NCBI GenBank assembly: GCA_024707405.1
Contig: JANPZU010000006.1
Span: 1 to 53,163 of the forward strand
Length of the DNA: 53,163 bases
Direction: 5' to 3'
DNA from: Luteimonas sp.
Lineage (GTDB): Bacteria > Pseudomonadota > Gammaproteobacteria > Xanthomonadales > Xanthomonadaceae
The notes beneath the pieces are model-generated. The model searched no databases. It had not been told where the DNA came from and worked only from the letters and a program-made list of their open reading frames with translations. This document shows positions 26,083-35,014 of this stretch, piece after piece (positions within the stretch are counted from its first letter, which is position 1; each line of letters opens with the position of its first letter). Both the position numbers and the translations under genes were made by a program.

Positions 26083-27213
26083 ATGCATCCACCGGGAACC
26101 ACGGGCCATCGTGACTGGGTGGCATCCGCGATCGCGCGGATCGAGGCCGACTTCAATCGTTCTGCCGATACGCACCTGATCCCGTTGGGGTTGCCGGGGT
26201 ATCCGGGCATCGATGTCTACCTGAAGGACGAATCGAGCCACCCGACCGGCAGCCTCAAGCATCGGTTGGCGCGTTCGCTGTTCCTGTACGCGCTCGCGAA
26301 CGGCTGGCTGCGCGAGGGTGCGCCGGTGATCGAGGCCTCCAGCGGATCGACCGCCGTATCCGAGGCCTATTTCGCGCGCCTGCTCGGCATGCCGTTCATC
26401 GCGGTCATGCCGCGTGGCACTTCGCCGGAGAAGGTGGCCGCGATCGAGTTCCAGGGCGGTCGTTGCCACTTCGTCGAGCGTGCCTGCGACCTGGACGGCG
26501 AATCGCGGCGCTTGGCGCACGAGACCGGCGGCCACTTCATGGATCAGTTCACCTACGCCGAGCGGGCGACGGACTGGCGCGCGAACAACAACATCGCCGA
26601 GTCGATCTTCCGGCAGATGTCGGCCGAGCCGCACCCGGTGCCGGCATGGATCGTGTGCAGCGCGGGGACGGGCGGCACCGCCGCCACACTGGGCCGTTAC
26701 GTCCGCTACCGCCAGCACCCGACGAAGGTGCTGTGCGCTGATCCGGAGTGGTCGGTGTTCTTCGACCACTACGTCGGCGCGCTGTCCGGCGAGGGCGATC
26801 CCGCACTGGTACACGCGAACGGCTCGCGGATCGAAGGCATCGGCCGGCCGCGCGTGGAGCCGAGCTTCATCCCGTCCTGCATCGATGCGATGGTCAAGGT
26901 GCCCGATGCGCTGTCACTGGCGGCGATGCGTTCGGTGGGCGCGAAGCTCGGCCGGCGCGTGGGCGGATCCACCGGCACCAACTTCGTCGGCGTGCTGCAG
27001 GCCGCGCAGCGGATGCAGGCTGAGGGCCGGGCGGGTTCCATTGTGTCCGTGATCTGCGACAGCGGCGAGCGTTACGCGCACAGTTACTACGACCCGGCCT
27101 GGTACGACGCCAACGGGATCGATACTGCGACCAGCGATGCCGTGATCGCCGCAGCGGCATCGCAGGCGTGCTGCTTGCCTGGCGTGCCCTGGGTCGGCTT
27201 TGGCGGGTCTTGA
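26083..27213 (+). CDS. PLP-dependent cysteine synthase-like enzyme (Cds1-like)
   Basis: Fold-type II PLP enzyme of 376 residues. The PLP lysine is Lys59 in [31 protein letters not shown] forms the substrate/phosphate loop, and [14 protein letters not shown] is the glycine-rich PLP-phosphate clamp. The [20 protein letters not shown] block is like mycobacterial Cds1 (L-cysteine desulfhydrase) rather than CysK. It may therefore break cysteine to sulfide, pyruvate and ammonia, or make cysteine. Sulfide could bind copper, which would suit the neighbours, but that is inference. The ATG at 26083 gives the family length. The stop codon overlaps the -35 of the next promoter. Confidence 0.8.
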   Translation: MHPPGTTGHRDWVASAIARIEADFNRSADTHLIPLGLPGYPGIDVYLKDESSHPTGSLKHRLARSLFLYALANGWLREGAPVIEASSGSTAVSEAYFARLLGMPFIAVMPRGTSPEKVAAIEFQGGRCHFVERACDLDGESRRLAHETGGHFMDQFTYAERATDWRANNNIAESIFRQMSAEPHPVPAWIVCSAGTGGTAATLGRYVRYRQHPTKVLCADPEWSVFFDHYVGALSGEGDPALVHANGSRIEGIGRPRVEPSFIPSCIDAMVKVPDALSLAAMRSVGAKLGRRVGGSTGTNFVGVLQAAQRMQAEGRAGSIVSVICDSGERYAHSYYDPAWYDANGIDTATSDAVIAAAASQACCLPGVPWVGFGGS

Positions 27214-27241
27214 CTCCGGAGTCGCATCCGGGGGCTAGATT
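27210..27241 (+). promoter_or_regulatory. MerR-type promoter 4 (oligopeptidase A)
   Basis: -35 TTGACT (27210-27215) overlaps the stop codon of the PLP enzyme gene. A 20-bp spacer follows, then -10 TAGATT (27236-27241). The dyad CCGGA-N6-TCCGG (27216-27231) falls in register with the dyads of promoters 1 and 2. The next gene is the M3 oligopeptidase. Confidence 0.65.
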
Positions 27242-27328
27242 GCATCCGTCGCCAATTGCAACGCGATCCCTTCCGATCGAAGGGTTCCGCCTCCATCTGT
27301 TGTCTCGAACACCTTGATGCCGCCTGCC

Positions 27329-29380
27329 ATGAATATTGCCGAAAACAACCCCTTGCTCGATTTTTCCGGATTGCCGCGCTTCGATGCCATCCGTCCTGAA
27401 CACATCGAACCCGCGCTCGACCTGCTGATCGCCGAGGCCGAGGCGGCGGTGCAGGCCGCCGAACAGGTGTCGCCAGCGGCATGGGACGCCCTGGTCGATC
27501 CGCTGGATGATGCCACCGAACGGCTGGGCCGCGCCTGGGGCCAGGTGGCGCATCTCGAAGCCGTGGTCAGCACGCCGCAACTGCGCGAGGCCTACAACGC
27601 GCAGCAGCCGCGCATGACCCGGTTCTGGAGCGCGAAGTCGCAGAACCTGCAATTGTTCGCGCAATACAAGGCGTTGGCCGCGTCTCCCGAGGCCGAAGCG
27701 TTCGATGCACCGCGCCGCAAGGTGCTGGACAACGCGCTGCGTGGTTTCCGCCTGGGTGGCGCCGAACTCGGCGACGCCGACAAGGCGCGTTTCACCGAGA
27801 TCCGGCAGCAGTTGTCGGAACTGACGACGAAGTTCTCGCAGAACGTGCTCGATGCGACCGACGCGTATGCGCTTTACGTCGAGGACGAAGCGCGACTGTC
27901 GGGCCTGCCGTCGGACGTCGTGGCCGCCTGCCGTGCCGCCGCGGAGAAGGAGGGCAAGCCCGGATGGAAACTGGGCCTGCACATGCCGGTCTACCTGCCG
28001 GTGCTGACCTATGCCGATGATCGCGCGCTGCGCGAAACCCTGTATCGCGCGAATGCGGTACGCGCTTCGGAACTGGGCGATGATGCCAAGCTCGACAATT
28101 CGACACTGATCACGCGCATCCTCGCGTTGCGCGCCGAGCTGGCGGCACTGCTCGGGTTCGCCAACTACGCGGAATACTCGCTGGCGACGAAGATGGCCGA
28201 CACGCCCGGCGAAGTGCTGGCGTTCCTGCGTGACCTGGCCGGTCGCGCCCGCCCGCATGCACGCAAGGATCGGGAGGAGGTCGAGCGCTATGCGAGCGAG
28301 CATCTCGGTCTCGACACGCTGGAGCCTTGGGATCTGCCCTGGGCCAGCGAAAAACTCAGCCAGGCGCGCTACAGCTTCTCGGCGCAGGACGTGAAGCAAT
28401 ACTTCACCGAACCGAAGGTGCTGGCGGGATTGTTCGACGTCATCCATGCACTCTACGGGCTGCGCGTCGAGGAGGACGCTGCGCCGACCTGGCACGAAGA
28501 CGTCCGCTTCTACCGCCTGGTCGACGGCGACGGCCGCCTCGTCGGCCAGTTCTACCTAGACCTGTATGCGCGACAGGGCAAGCGTGGCGGCGCGTGGATG
28601 AACGATTGCCGCAACCGGCGCGACACCGCGCGCGGCAGGCAGACGCCCCTGGTGTACCTGGTCTGCAATTTCGGCAAGGGCGTCGACGGCAAGCCGGCGA
28701 CCTTCAGCCACGACGAAGTCATCACCCTGTTCCACGAGATGGGCCACGGCCTGAACCAGTTGCTCACCGAGATCGGCACGCTTGGCGTCGCAGGCCTCAA
28801 TGGTGTCGAGTGGGATGCCGTCGAACTGCCCAGCCAGTTCATGGAAAATTTCTGCTGGGAATGGGAACGCGTGCAGGCGATGACCGCGCACGTCGACACC
28901 GGCGCGGCGATTCCCCGCGTGCTGTTCGACAGGATGCTCGCGGCGAAGAACTTCCAGAGCGGCATGCAGACCGTGCGCCAGCTCGAATTCGCGTTGTTCG
29001 ACATGGAACTGCACAGCCGCTTCGATCCGCAGCGGGGCGACGTGCTGGCATTGCTGGCGCGCGTGCGCGACGAAGTCGCGGTCAACCCGATGCCGGACTG
29101 GCATCGCTTCCCGCACCAGTTCAGCCACATCTTCGCGGGCGGGTATGCCGCCGGCTACTACAGCTACAAGTGGGCCGAGGTGCTCAGTGCCGACGCCTAT
29201 GCCGCGTTCGAGGAAGCGCCGGACAAGGTGGCCGAAACCGGCGCGCGTTTCCGGCACGAGATCCTCGCCCGAGGCGGCAGCCGGCCCGCGATCGAGAACT
29301 TCACCGCGTTCCGTGGCCGCGCCCCGCGCATCGATGCATTGCTGCGGCATTCGGGCATGGGGGATGGCATCGCCGCCTGA
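27329..29380 (+). CDS. prlC: Oligopeptidase A, M3 metallopeptidase
   Basis: Zinc oligopeptidase of about 683 residues, the length of E. coli PrlC/OpdA. The active site is His469-Glu470-x-x-His473 (LFHEMGHGL), with the third zinc ligand in the downstream VEWDAVELPSQFMEN segment. The N-terminus (ENNPLLDFSGLPRFDAIRPEHIEPAL) fits OpdA better than Dcp. No signal peptide, so cytoplasmic. It degrades short peptides such as cleaved signal peptides. The ATG at 27329 matches the E. coli start; ATG 27317 is also open, and neither has a clear Shine-Dalgarno. What is odd is the metal-type promoter directly upstream (27210-27241) for what is normally a housekeeping gene. It ends 14 bp before a convergent gene. 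Confidence 0.92.
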   Translation: MNIAENNPLLDFSGLPRFDAIRPEHIEPALDLLIAEAEAAVQAAEQVSPAAWDALVDPLDDATERLGRAWGQVAHLEAVVSTPQLREAYNAQQPRMTRFWSAKSQNLQLFAQYKALAASPEAEAFDAPRRKVLDNALRGFRLGGAELGDADKARFTEIRQQLSELTTKFSQNVLDATDAYALYVEDEARLSGLPSDVVAACRAAAEKEGKPGWKLGLHMPVYLPVLTYADDRALRETLYRANAVRASELGDDAKLDNSTLITRILALRAELAALLGFANYAEYSLATKMADTPGEVLAFLRDLAGRARPHARKDREEVERYASEHLGLDTLEPWDLPWASEKLSQARYSFSAQDVKQYFTEPKVLAGLFDVIHALYGLRVEEDAAPTWHEDVRFYRLVDGDGRLVGQFYLDLYARQGKRGGAWMNDCRNRRDTARGRQTPLVYLVCNFGKGVDGKPATFSHDEVITLFHEMGHGLNQLLTEIGTLGVAGLNGVEWDAVELPSQFMENFCWEWERVQAMTAHVDTGAAIPRVLFDRMLAAKNFQSGMQTVRQLEFALFDMELHSRFDPQRGDVLALLARVRDEVAVNPMPDWHRFPHQFSHIFAGGYAAGYYSYKWAEVLSADAYAAFEEAPDKVAETGARFRHEILARGGSRPAIENFTAFRGRAPRIDALLRHSGMGDGIAA

Positions 29381-29394
29381 TGGCGGAACCGCGT

Positions 29395-30606
29395 TCACCC
29401 GAGTCGCTTGAACCCGAATACCGATGACAACGGATGTTTCCTGCGCTCGACCAGGGCGCGTATCAACCCGCCGCCCGCCATGGAGAAGGTGATGCCGTTG
29501 CCGCCATAGGCCATGGCGAAATGGACGCGTGGCCCGTACTGCGGGTGCGGGCCGAAGAACGGAAGGCCGTCGCGGGTTTCGGCAAACGTGCCTGCCCAGG
29601 CGAAGGCGGGGCGGATCGGCAGGTGCGGGAAGAGATTGCCGACCTCCTTGGCCAGTCGTAGTGCCTTCCTGTCGACGCGCAGGTCGCGCTTGGCGGGGAT
29701 GTCGACGGCGTCGTCCTCTCCACCCACCAGAAGGCGATCGTCGCCGGTCGTCCTCAAATACAGGTACGGGCGCGCCGATTCCCAGAGCATGGTGTTGCGC
29801 AACGCGCCGAGTCGTTCGCGTTCGATGGGATCGGTGATGAAGGCGTAGCTGCTCCTGTTGACGGCAATGCGGTCGCGAAGCCAGTGCTGGCTCGCGTAGC
29901 CGGCGGCGATGACGGCATGGTCGGCGCGCACTTCGAATCCTTCCGTGGTGCGCAGGGACACGCCACGCGCAGTGGCACGGATGTCGTCGACGCAGGTGCG
30001 GTCGAAGATTTCGCCGCCCCGCTTGCGCACTCGGTCGAGCAATCGGTAGGTCATCCTGTACGGATCGATCCTCGCCGCGAGCGTGCTCAGGATCGCGCAG
30101 GGCGCCTCGAATCCGTATGCGTCGATGATGGCGTCGCGATCGAGCCAGGTGACGTCGAAGCCATGCTTGCGCCTGAGTGCATGTTCGTCGCGCAGCTTGC
30201 GCGCGTGTCGTCGCGAGCTGGCGTAGTAAAGGCTGTCGGCCTTGGCGAAGTCCACGTCGCCCACGTCGGCGGCCAGGGCTTGCAGGTCATGGATCGAACT
30301 GGCGCAGGCGTCGTAGGCCAGCGCTGCGGTGCGTTCTCCGTACTTCCCGGCAAGATCGACCATGTGGGTGTCGATCTCGTACTGCAACAACGCGGTGCTG
30401 GCAGCGGTGCTGCCCCATGCGACATCGCGTTGTTCGAGCACGACCACGCCGTGTCCATGCCGGGCGAGTTCATCGGCGATCAATGCGCCGGTGATGCCGC
30501 CACCAATCACTACGACATCGCATGCCAGGTGCTCGTGCAGCGGCGGGAACGCGCGCATCAAGCCGTTGCGGATGGCCCAGAACGGATAGCCGCTTTTCAG
30601 ATCCAT
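29395..30606 (-). CDS. FAD-dependent oxidoreductase, DAO family
   Basis: Flavoprotein of 403 residues with an N-terminal dinucleotide-binding motif (VVVIGGGITGALIADEL) and the D-amino-acid-oxidase fold, like PuuB/OrdL-type amine oxidoreductases. The N-terminal YPFWAIRNGL and the C-terminal GPHPQYGPRVHFAMAYGGNG segments fit this group. It probably oxidises an amine or amino acid in the cytoplasm; the substrate cannot be read. I chose the ATG at 30606; an ATG at 30651 is in frame, and neither has a good ribosome site. It converges on prlC and follows the membrane protein gene at 30707. Confidence 0.82.
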   Translation of the reverse strand: MDLKSGYPFWAIRNGLMRAFPPLHEHLACDVVVIGGGITGALIADELARHGHGVVVLEQRDVAWGSTAASTALLQYEIDTHMVDLAGKYGERTAALAYDACASSIHDLQALAADVGDVDFAKADSLYYASSRRHARKLRDEHALRRKHGFDVTWLDRDAIIDAYGFEAPCAILSTLAARIDPYRMTYRLLDRVRKRGGEIFDRTCVDDIRATARGVSLRTTEGFEVRADHAVIAAGYASQHWLRDRIAVNRSSYAFITDPIERERLGALRNTMLWESARPYLYLRTTGDDRLLVGGEDDAVDIPAKRDLRVDRKALRLAKEVGNLFPHLPIRPAFAWAGTFAETRDGLPFFGPHPQYGPRVHFAMAYGGNGITFSMAGGGLIRALVERRKHPLSSVFGFKRLG

Positions 30607-30706
30607 GGTGTCGACCGGGGTGTGTGCATGTGGGGGTTGCCATCCCCTCATCCCGGGGATGGTGAATCGAATGCTCGATGGCTTCGTTCGCCCGCGCCAT
30701 GCTTGC

Positions 30707-31204
30707 TCAGGTCATGGACGCTGGCGCTTCATAGGGCAGCAAGGTGGCGCCGGTGGCCTCGATGGTGGTGATGGCCTCGGGCGCTGCGTCCCCATCGGCA
30801 TCGATGACCACGAGCACGCTTCCACCTTCGATCTGCTCCTCGAAATGCCTGCGGATCGGATCGGGATTGGCAGCGCCGACCAGCGACGAGGCAAAGGCGC
30901 CGATGGCGGCACCGACGCCGATGCCGAGCAACACACCCCAGAAGCCCAGGCTCCAGCTCCAGAACCATGCGAATGCAAGCAATGCGAGCAACCCGAGGAC
31001 GGCGCCGATCGCCGCACCCCGGATCGCGGCCGGAATGAAATTGCTGTCCGCCATCTGTCGACGACTGTGGATATGGCGGACTTCGATGTCGGATCTGGCC
31101 ACCAGATAGGCGTCGTCGTCGGTGATGCCGGAATCGAGGGCAGCGCGCAAAGCCTGTTGTGCCTGCCCGACGTCGCTGGTTTGAAAGACGTATCGTTGTT
31201 TCAT
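30707..31204 (-). CDS. Glycine-zipper membrane protein of unknown function
   Basis: Protein of 165 residues. An N-terminal soluble part (QTSDVGQAQQALRAALDSGI) resembles the start of small stress-type membrane proteins. Two hydrophobic segments follow (GAVLGLLALLAFAWFWSW and GVLLGIGVGAAIGAFASS), the second rich in small-xxx-small glycine-zipper spacing, and then an acidic C-terminal part (about residues 115-165). AGGAG lies about 10 nt upstream of the ATG at 31204. It is divergent from the oxidase operon. I do not recognise a named family and give no function. Confidence 0.75.
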   Translation of the reverse strand: MKQRYVFQTSDVGQAQQALRAALDSGITDDDAYLVARSDIEVRHIHSRRQMADSNFIPAAIRGAAIGAVLGLLALLAFAWFWSWSLGFWGVLLGIGVGAAIGAFASSLVGAANPDPIRRHFEEQIEGGSVLVVIDADGDAAPEAITTIEATGATLLPYEAPASMT

Positions 31205-31352
31205 GGCCTTGCTTGCTCCTGTGGGAAGCGGAGGCATGGCTCCGTGACAAGTGATTGTCCCCACCTTGCGTCGTGGCCGGATCACGATGGGGTGGATGCG
31301 ATGTGAACGTGCGTCGACGCGGGCATGCGCGCCAGCGTCGCGGCCGGATCGC

Positions 31353-32150
31353 ATGGGCTTCACGGACGCGCGTTCAGACTTGCGGTTCACTTGCGTTCCG
31401 TGGCCGTCGATCTGCATCCGGCGGTGCGAGGAGGTCGGATCCATCGTCTGCGCGCCGTTGGCCATTGCTCCGAGGATCTGCCTGGCATCGGCGATCGTGT
31501 TGCTGGTGCCTGCCTGTGCAGGCCCGCAATCCGCGCTTGATCCCGCGGGGCCGTCGGCGGAAGCCATCGCCACCACCTGGTGGTTGATGTTCGGCGTCGG
31601 CGCCGTGGTCTGGGGGCTCGTGGTGGTGGCGGTGCTGCTTGCGCTGCGGCGCGGCCGGGCGTTGTCGCAGGCTGCTGGTACGCGTTTGATCGTGGTGGCC
31701 GGCGGAATCGTGCCGACGGTGCTGCTGGCGGCCTTGCTGGCGTACGGCACATACACCAGCGGGCGGGTGACCGGGCGCGATGCCGACGTCGATCACGTGG
31801 TGCGCGTGACCGCGCGCCAGTGGCAATGGGTATTCGAACACCTCGACGACGATGGCCGGGTGCTTGCGCGATCGATCGACCGCCTCTCCTTGCCGCTGGG
31901 TGCGATGGTGGAATTCCACGTCGGCAGCGACGACGTGATCCATGCGTTCTGGATCCCGCGGCTCGGCGGCAAGATCGATGCCATCCCCGGGAGGTGGAAC
32001 ACCATCCGCCTGCGCGCCGACCAGGCCGGGCCGATGCGCGGGCAATGCGCGGAATTCTGCGGGCTTGAACATGCCTTGATGGGGTTCGATGTCGTGGTGC
32101 TGGAGCGCGCGCAATTCGATGCCTGGCTCGCAGGCGAGGGCACGCCGTGA
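31353..32150 (+). CDS. coxB: Cytochrome c oxidase subunit II, lipoprotein
   Basis: Subunit II of a heme-copper oxidase. It has a lipoprotein-like signal (ASAIVLLVPAC), two transmembrane helices and a C-terminal cupredoxin domain with the Cu_A ligands Cys232, Cys236, His240 and Met243 (CAEFCGLEHALM), plus the early ligand in DDVIHAFWIP. The Cu_A site means it accepts electrons from cytochrome c rather than quinol; there is no fused cytochrome c domain. The start is uncertain: ATG 31353 gives an overlong N-terminus, while a TTG at 31458 would give an ideal lipoprotein signal but lacks a close ribosome site. The stop overlaps the GTG of the subunit I gene by GTGA. Confidence 0.9.
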   Translation: MGFTDARSDLRFTCVPWPSICIRRCEEVGSIVCAPLAIAPRICLASAIVLLVPACAGPQSALDPAGPSAEAIATTWWLMFGVGAVVWGLVVVAVLLALRRGRALSQAAGTRLIVVAGGIVPTVLLAALLAYGTYTSGRVTGRDADVDHVVRVTARQWQWVFEHLDDDGRVLARSIDRLSLPLGAMVEFHVGSDDVIHAFWIPRLGGKIDAIPGRWNTIRLRADQAGPMRGQCAEFCGLEHALMGFDVVVLERAQFDAWLAGEGTP

Positions 32151-34666
32151 GCGCGCATGGCATCGATGCCAGGGAGAACGCGCGCCGGTTGTCCGAGCTG
32201 GCGCGGATCTGGGCCAATGCGCCGGGCATCATCGGCCAGCTGACGGCGGTCAACCACGGCACCATCGCGATGCGTTTCATCGCCACCGGGTTCGCGTTCC
32301 TGCTGGTCGGCGGATTGCTGTCGATGTTCATCCGCCTGCAACTGGCGTGGTTCGGCAACGATGTGCTCGATCCGGCGCGCTTCAACCAGTTCGTGACCCT
32401 GCACGGCACCACGATGATGTTCCTGTTCGCGGTGCCGATCATGGAAGGCTTCGCGATGTACCTGCTGCCGAAGATGATCGGTGCCCGCGACCTGCCGTTC
32501 CCGCGATTGGGTGCGTTCGGCTGGTGGTGCTACCTGTTCGGCGGCCTGTTCCTGTATTCGAGCCTGCTGTTCGATGCCGCGCCCGATGGCGGCTGGTTCA
32601 TGTACACGCCGCTGAGTGATGCCACCTATTCGCCGGGGAAAGGCGCGGATTTCTGGCTGATCGGGGTGACGTTCGCCGAAATCGCGGCGGTGACCGCGGC
32701 GGTGGAACTGATCGTCGCAGTGCTGGTCACGCGCGCACCGGGCATGGACATCCGCCGGATGCCGCTGTTCGCATGGGCGATCCTGGTGATGGCCTTCATG
32801 ATCGCGCTCGGCTTTCCGCCGCTGATCCTCGCCAGCATCCTGCTGGAAGTGCAACGCGCGTTCGGCTTCGTGTTCTTCGATCCCGCACTGGGCGGCGATC
32901 CGTTGCTGTGGCAACACCTCTTCTGGCTGTTCGGCCATCCGGAGGTCTACATCATTTTCCTGCCCGCGGCAGGCGTGGTATCGATGGTGATCCCGACGTT
33001 CGCGCGCCGGCCGATGGTGGGAGCGACGTGGATCGTGCTGGCGCTGGTCGGTACCGGGTTCCTGAGTTTCGGGCTGTGGGTGCACCACATGTTCACGGTC
33101 GGCATCCCGCTGCTCGCGCTAGCGTTCTTCAGCGCGGCGAGCATGGCCGTGGCGATCCCGACTGCGATCCAGGTCTTTGCATGGATCGCTACGCTGTGGT
33201 CGGGGCGTCCGTGGCTGCGCGTGCCGATGCTGCACATCCTCGGCTTCTTCGTGGTGTTCGTGTTGGGGGGATTGACCGGGGTGATGCTGGCCTTCGTGCC
33301 GTTCGACTGGCAGGCGCACGATACGCACTTCGTGGTCGCGCACATGCATTACGTGTTGATCGGCGGAATGATGTTCCCGCTGTTCGCCGGCCTGTATTAC
33401 TGGCTGCCGCTGGCCAGCGGGCGGATGCCATCGGAAAGCATCAGCCGCACCGCTTTCTGGCTGGTGTTCGTCGGATTCAACCTGACCTTCCTGCCGATGC
33501 ACCTGACCGGATTGCTCGGCATGCCCCGCCGCGCGTACACCTATCCCGAGGAGCTGGGCGTGCAGTGGTTGAACCTGCTCTCCACCGCTGCCGGGTTCGT
33601 GCTTGCGGTCGGCATCATTGCGATCCTGGTCGATGCCGCACTGTGCTTCGCCCACGGTCGTCGAGGCCGGCGCAATCCGTGGCGCGCGGGCACGCTGGAA
33701 TGGGCGTTGCCATGGCCGGTGCCCAATTACAACTTCGCATCGGTTCCGGTGGTCGGTGATGCGTATCCGCTGTGGCAGGATCGCGCGCTGGCCGCGCGCA
33801 CCGCCGATGCCGCAGGTTGGCTGGGCGATCCCCGCAGCGGGCGGCGCGAGATGCTGGGCACGGGGATCGTTTCGGCCAGGCCCGAGCAGGTCGTCTACCT
33901 GCCCGGATCGTCGTGGTTCCCGCTGGCGTGCGCGGCGGTGATCACCGTCATCCTCGCGTGCTTCATCGCGCAGTGGTACCTGCCGGCCGCGATCGGCCTG
34001 GTACCGCTGGCCGCGCTGTTCCTGGCATGGGCGTGGTCGAACGGGCATCGACAGGCACCGCTGCAGGTGGACGCGGGCGACGGGCTCGTGTTGCCGCCGC
34101 AGTGGGCTTGCCACAATGCGCCCGGTTGGTGGGCGGTGGTGGCCACCTTGCTGATCATCGGCTCGCTGTTCGCGTCGCTGGTGTTCTCGTATTTCTACCT
34201 GTGGCTGGGCGCGGAGTCTTGGCCGCCCGTCGGCGTGCAAGGCGACGCGTTGTCCGCGGCATCGATGACAGGTTTTGCTGCACTCGTCGTATCCGCGGCG
34301 CTGGAACATTGGGCCGGTATCGCGTTGCGCGCCGGGAGGCGCGTGCGAAGCACGTGGCTGGCAGCGCTTGCGGCGTTGGCTGCCGTGGTCTACCTGGTCT
34401 CTTACCTGCCGTCGCTCGCGTCGGCCATCGGCCCGCCGCAGGCGCATGCCTACGCCTCGGTGGTCTGGATGATCGCCGGCTTCTGCGCCGTGCACGTCGT
34501 GGTGGCAATCCTGTTGTGCGGGCATGCCGCCATGCGCATCCGGCACGGATACACCGATGCCTCGCGTCCGCTCGAATGGCGGATCGCCACGGCATTCCTG
34601 CGCTATGCGCTGGCGCAGGCCGCGGTGGGTTGGACGCTGGTCGAACTGTTCCCGGCGATGCAGTGA
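32147..34666 (+). CDS. Cytochrome c oxidase fused subunits I and III
   Basis: Fusion protein of 839 residues. Residues 1 to about 560 form subunit I, with heme/Cu_B ligands in TLHGTTMM, FGHPEVYIIFLP (also the cross-linked His-Tyr and the proton-channel Glu), WVHHMF and HFVVAHMHYVL. Residues from about 590 form a subunit III-like domain (LFASLVFSYFYLWLGAESWPP and later helices ending in AVGWTLVELFP). It reduces oxygen to water in the inner membrane. I+III fusions are known in some caa3-type oxidases. The GTG start overlaps the coxB stop by GTGA. Tail genes 34666 and 35015 are coupled. Whether it pumps as well as the main oxidase is not visible. Confidence 0.93.
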   Translation: MSAHGIDARENARRLSELARIWANAPGIIGQLTAVNHGTIAMRFIATGFAFLLVGGLLSMFIRLQLAWFGNDVLDPARFNQFVTLHGTTMMFLFAVPIMEGFAMYLLPKMIGARDLPFPRLGAFGWWCYLFGGLFLYSSLLFDAAPDGGWFMYTPLSDATYSPGKGADFWLIGVTFAEIAAVTAAVELIVAVLVTRAPGMDIRRMPLFAWAILVMAFMIALGFPPLILASILLEVQRAFGFVFFDPALGGDPLLWQHLFWLFGHPEVYIIFLPAAGVVSMVIPTFARRPMVGATWIVLALVGTGFLSFGLWVHHMFTVGIPLLALAFFSAASMAVAIPTAIQVFAWIATLWSGRPWLRVPMLHILGFFVVFVLGGLTGVMLAFVPFDWQAHDTHFVVAHMHYVLIGGMMFPLFAGLYYWLPLASGRMPSESISRTAFWLVFVGFNLTFLPMHLTGLLGMPRRAYTYPEELGVQWLNLLSTAAGFVLAVGIIAILVDAALCFAHGRRGRRNPWRAGTLEWALPWPVPNYNFASVPVVGDAYPLWQDRALAARTADAAGWLGDPRSGRREMLGTGIVSARPEQVVYLPGSSWFPLACAAVITVILACFIAQWYLPAAIGLVPLAALFLAWAWSNGHRQAPLQVDAGDGLVLPPQWACHNAPGWWAVVATLLIIGSLFASLVFSYFYLWLGAESWPPVGVQGDALSAASMTGFAALVVSAALEHWAGIALRAGRRVRSTWLAALAALAAVVYLVSYLPSLASAIGPPQAHAYASVVWMIAGFCAVHVVVAILLCGHAAMRIRHGYTDASRPLEWRIATAFLRYALAQAAVGWTLVELFPAMQ

Positions 34667-35004
34667 TGACGAAAACCATGCGCCCGCGCCGCTTCACCTG
34701 GCTCGCCCTGCCGCTGCTGTCTTGGGCGATTCATTTCGTGGCGATCTACAGCCTGCAGGGTCTGGTCTGCGCGCGGGGATGGTCGCAACCGGCCGGCGTC
34801 GCGGGCATGGTCGGGCTGACGATCATCGCACTGGTCGCGATTGCATGGATCGGCACGCACGCATGGCGGGCACTGCGCCGGCAGGGACGGGACGAGCACG
34901 GCCGCCGCTTCACCATGCAGGTGACGTCGATGCTGTCGGTGTTGTCGCTGGTGGCGGTGCTGTTCACCGCCATGCCGCTGCTGTGGTTGCCGCCCTGCGA
35001 ATGA
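34666..35004 (+). CDS. Small membrane protein of the oxidase operon
   Basis: Protein of 112 residues with three predicted helices (LALPLLSWAIHFVAIYSL, GMVGLTIIALVAIAWIGT and MLSVLSLVAVLFTAMPLLWL). Its ATG overlaps the subunit I+III stop by one base (TGATG), so it is translationally coupled and may be a small accessory subunit. No named family recognised. Confidence 0.8.
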   Translation: MTKTMRPRRFTWLALPLLSWAIHFVAIYSLQGLVCARGWSQPAGVAGMVGLTIIALVAIAWIGTHAWRALRRQGRDEHGRRFTMQVTSMLSVLSLVAVLFTAMPLLWLPPCE

Positions 35005-35014
35005 GGTGACGTGG

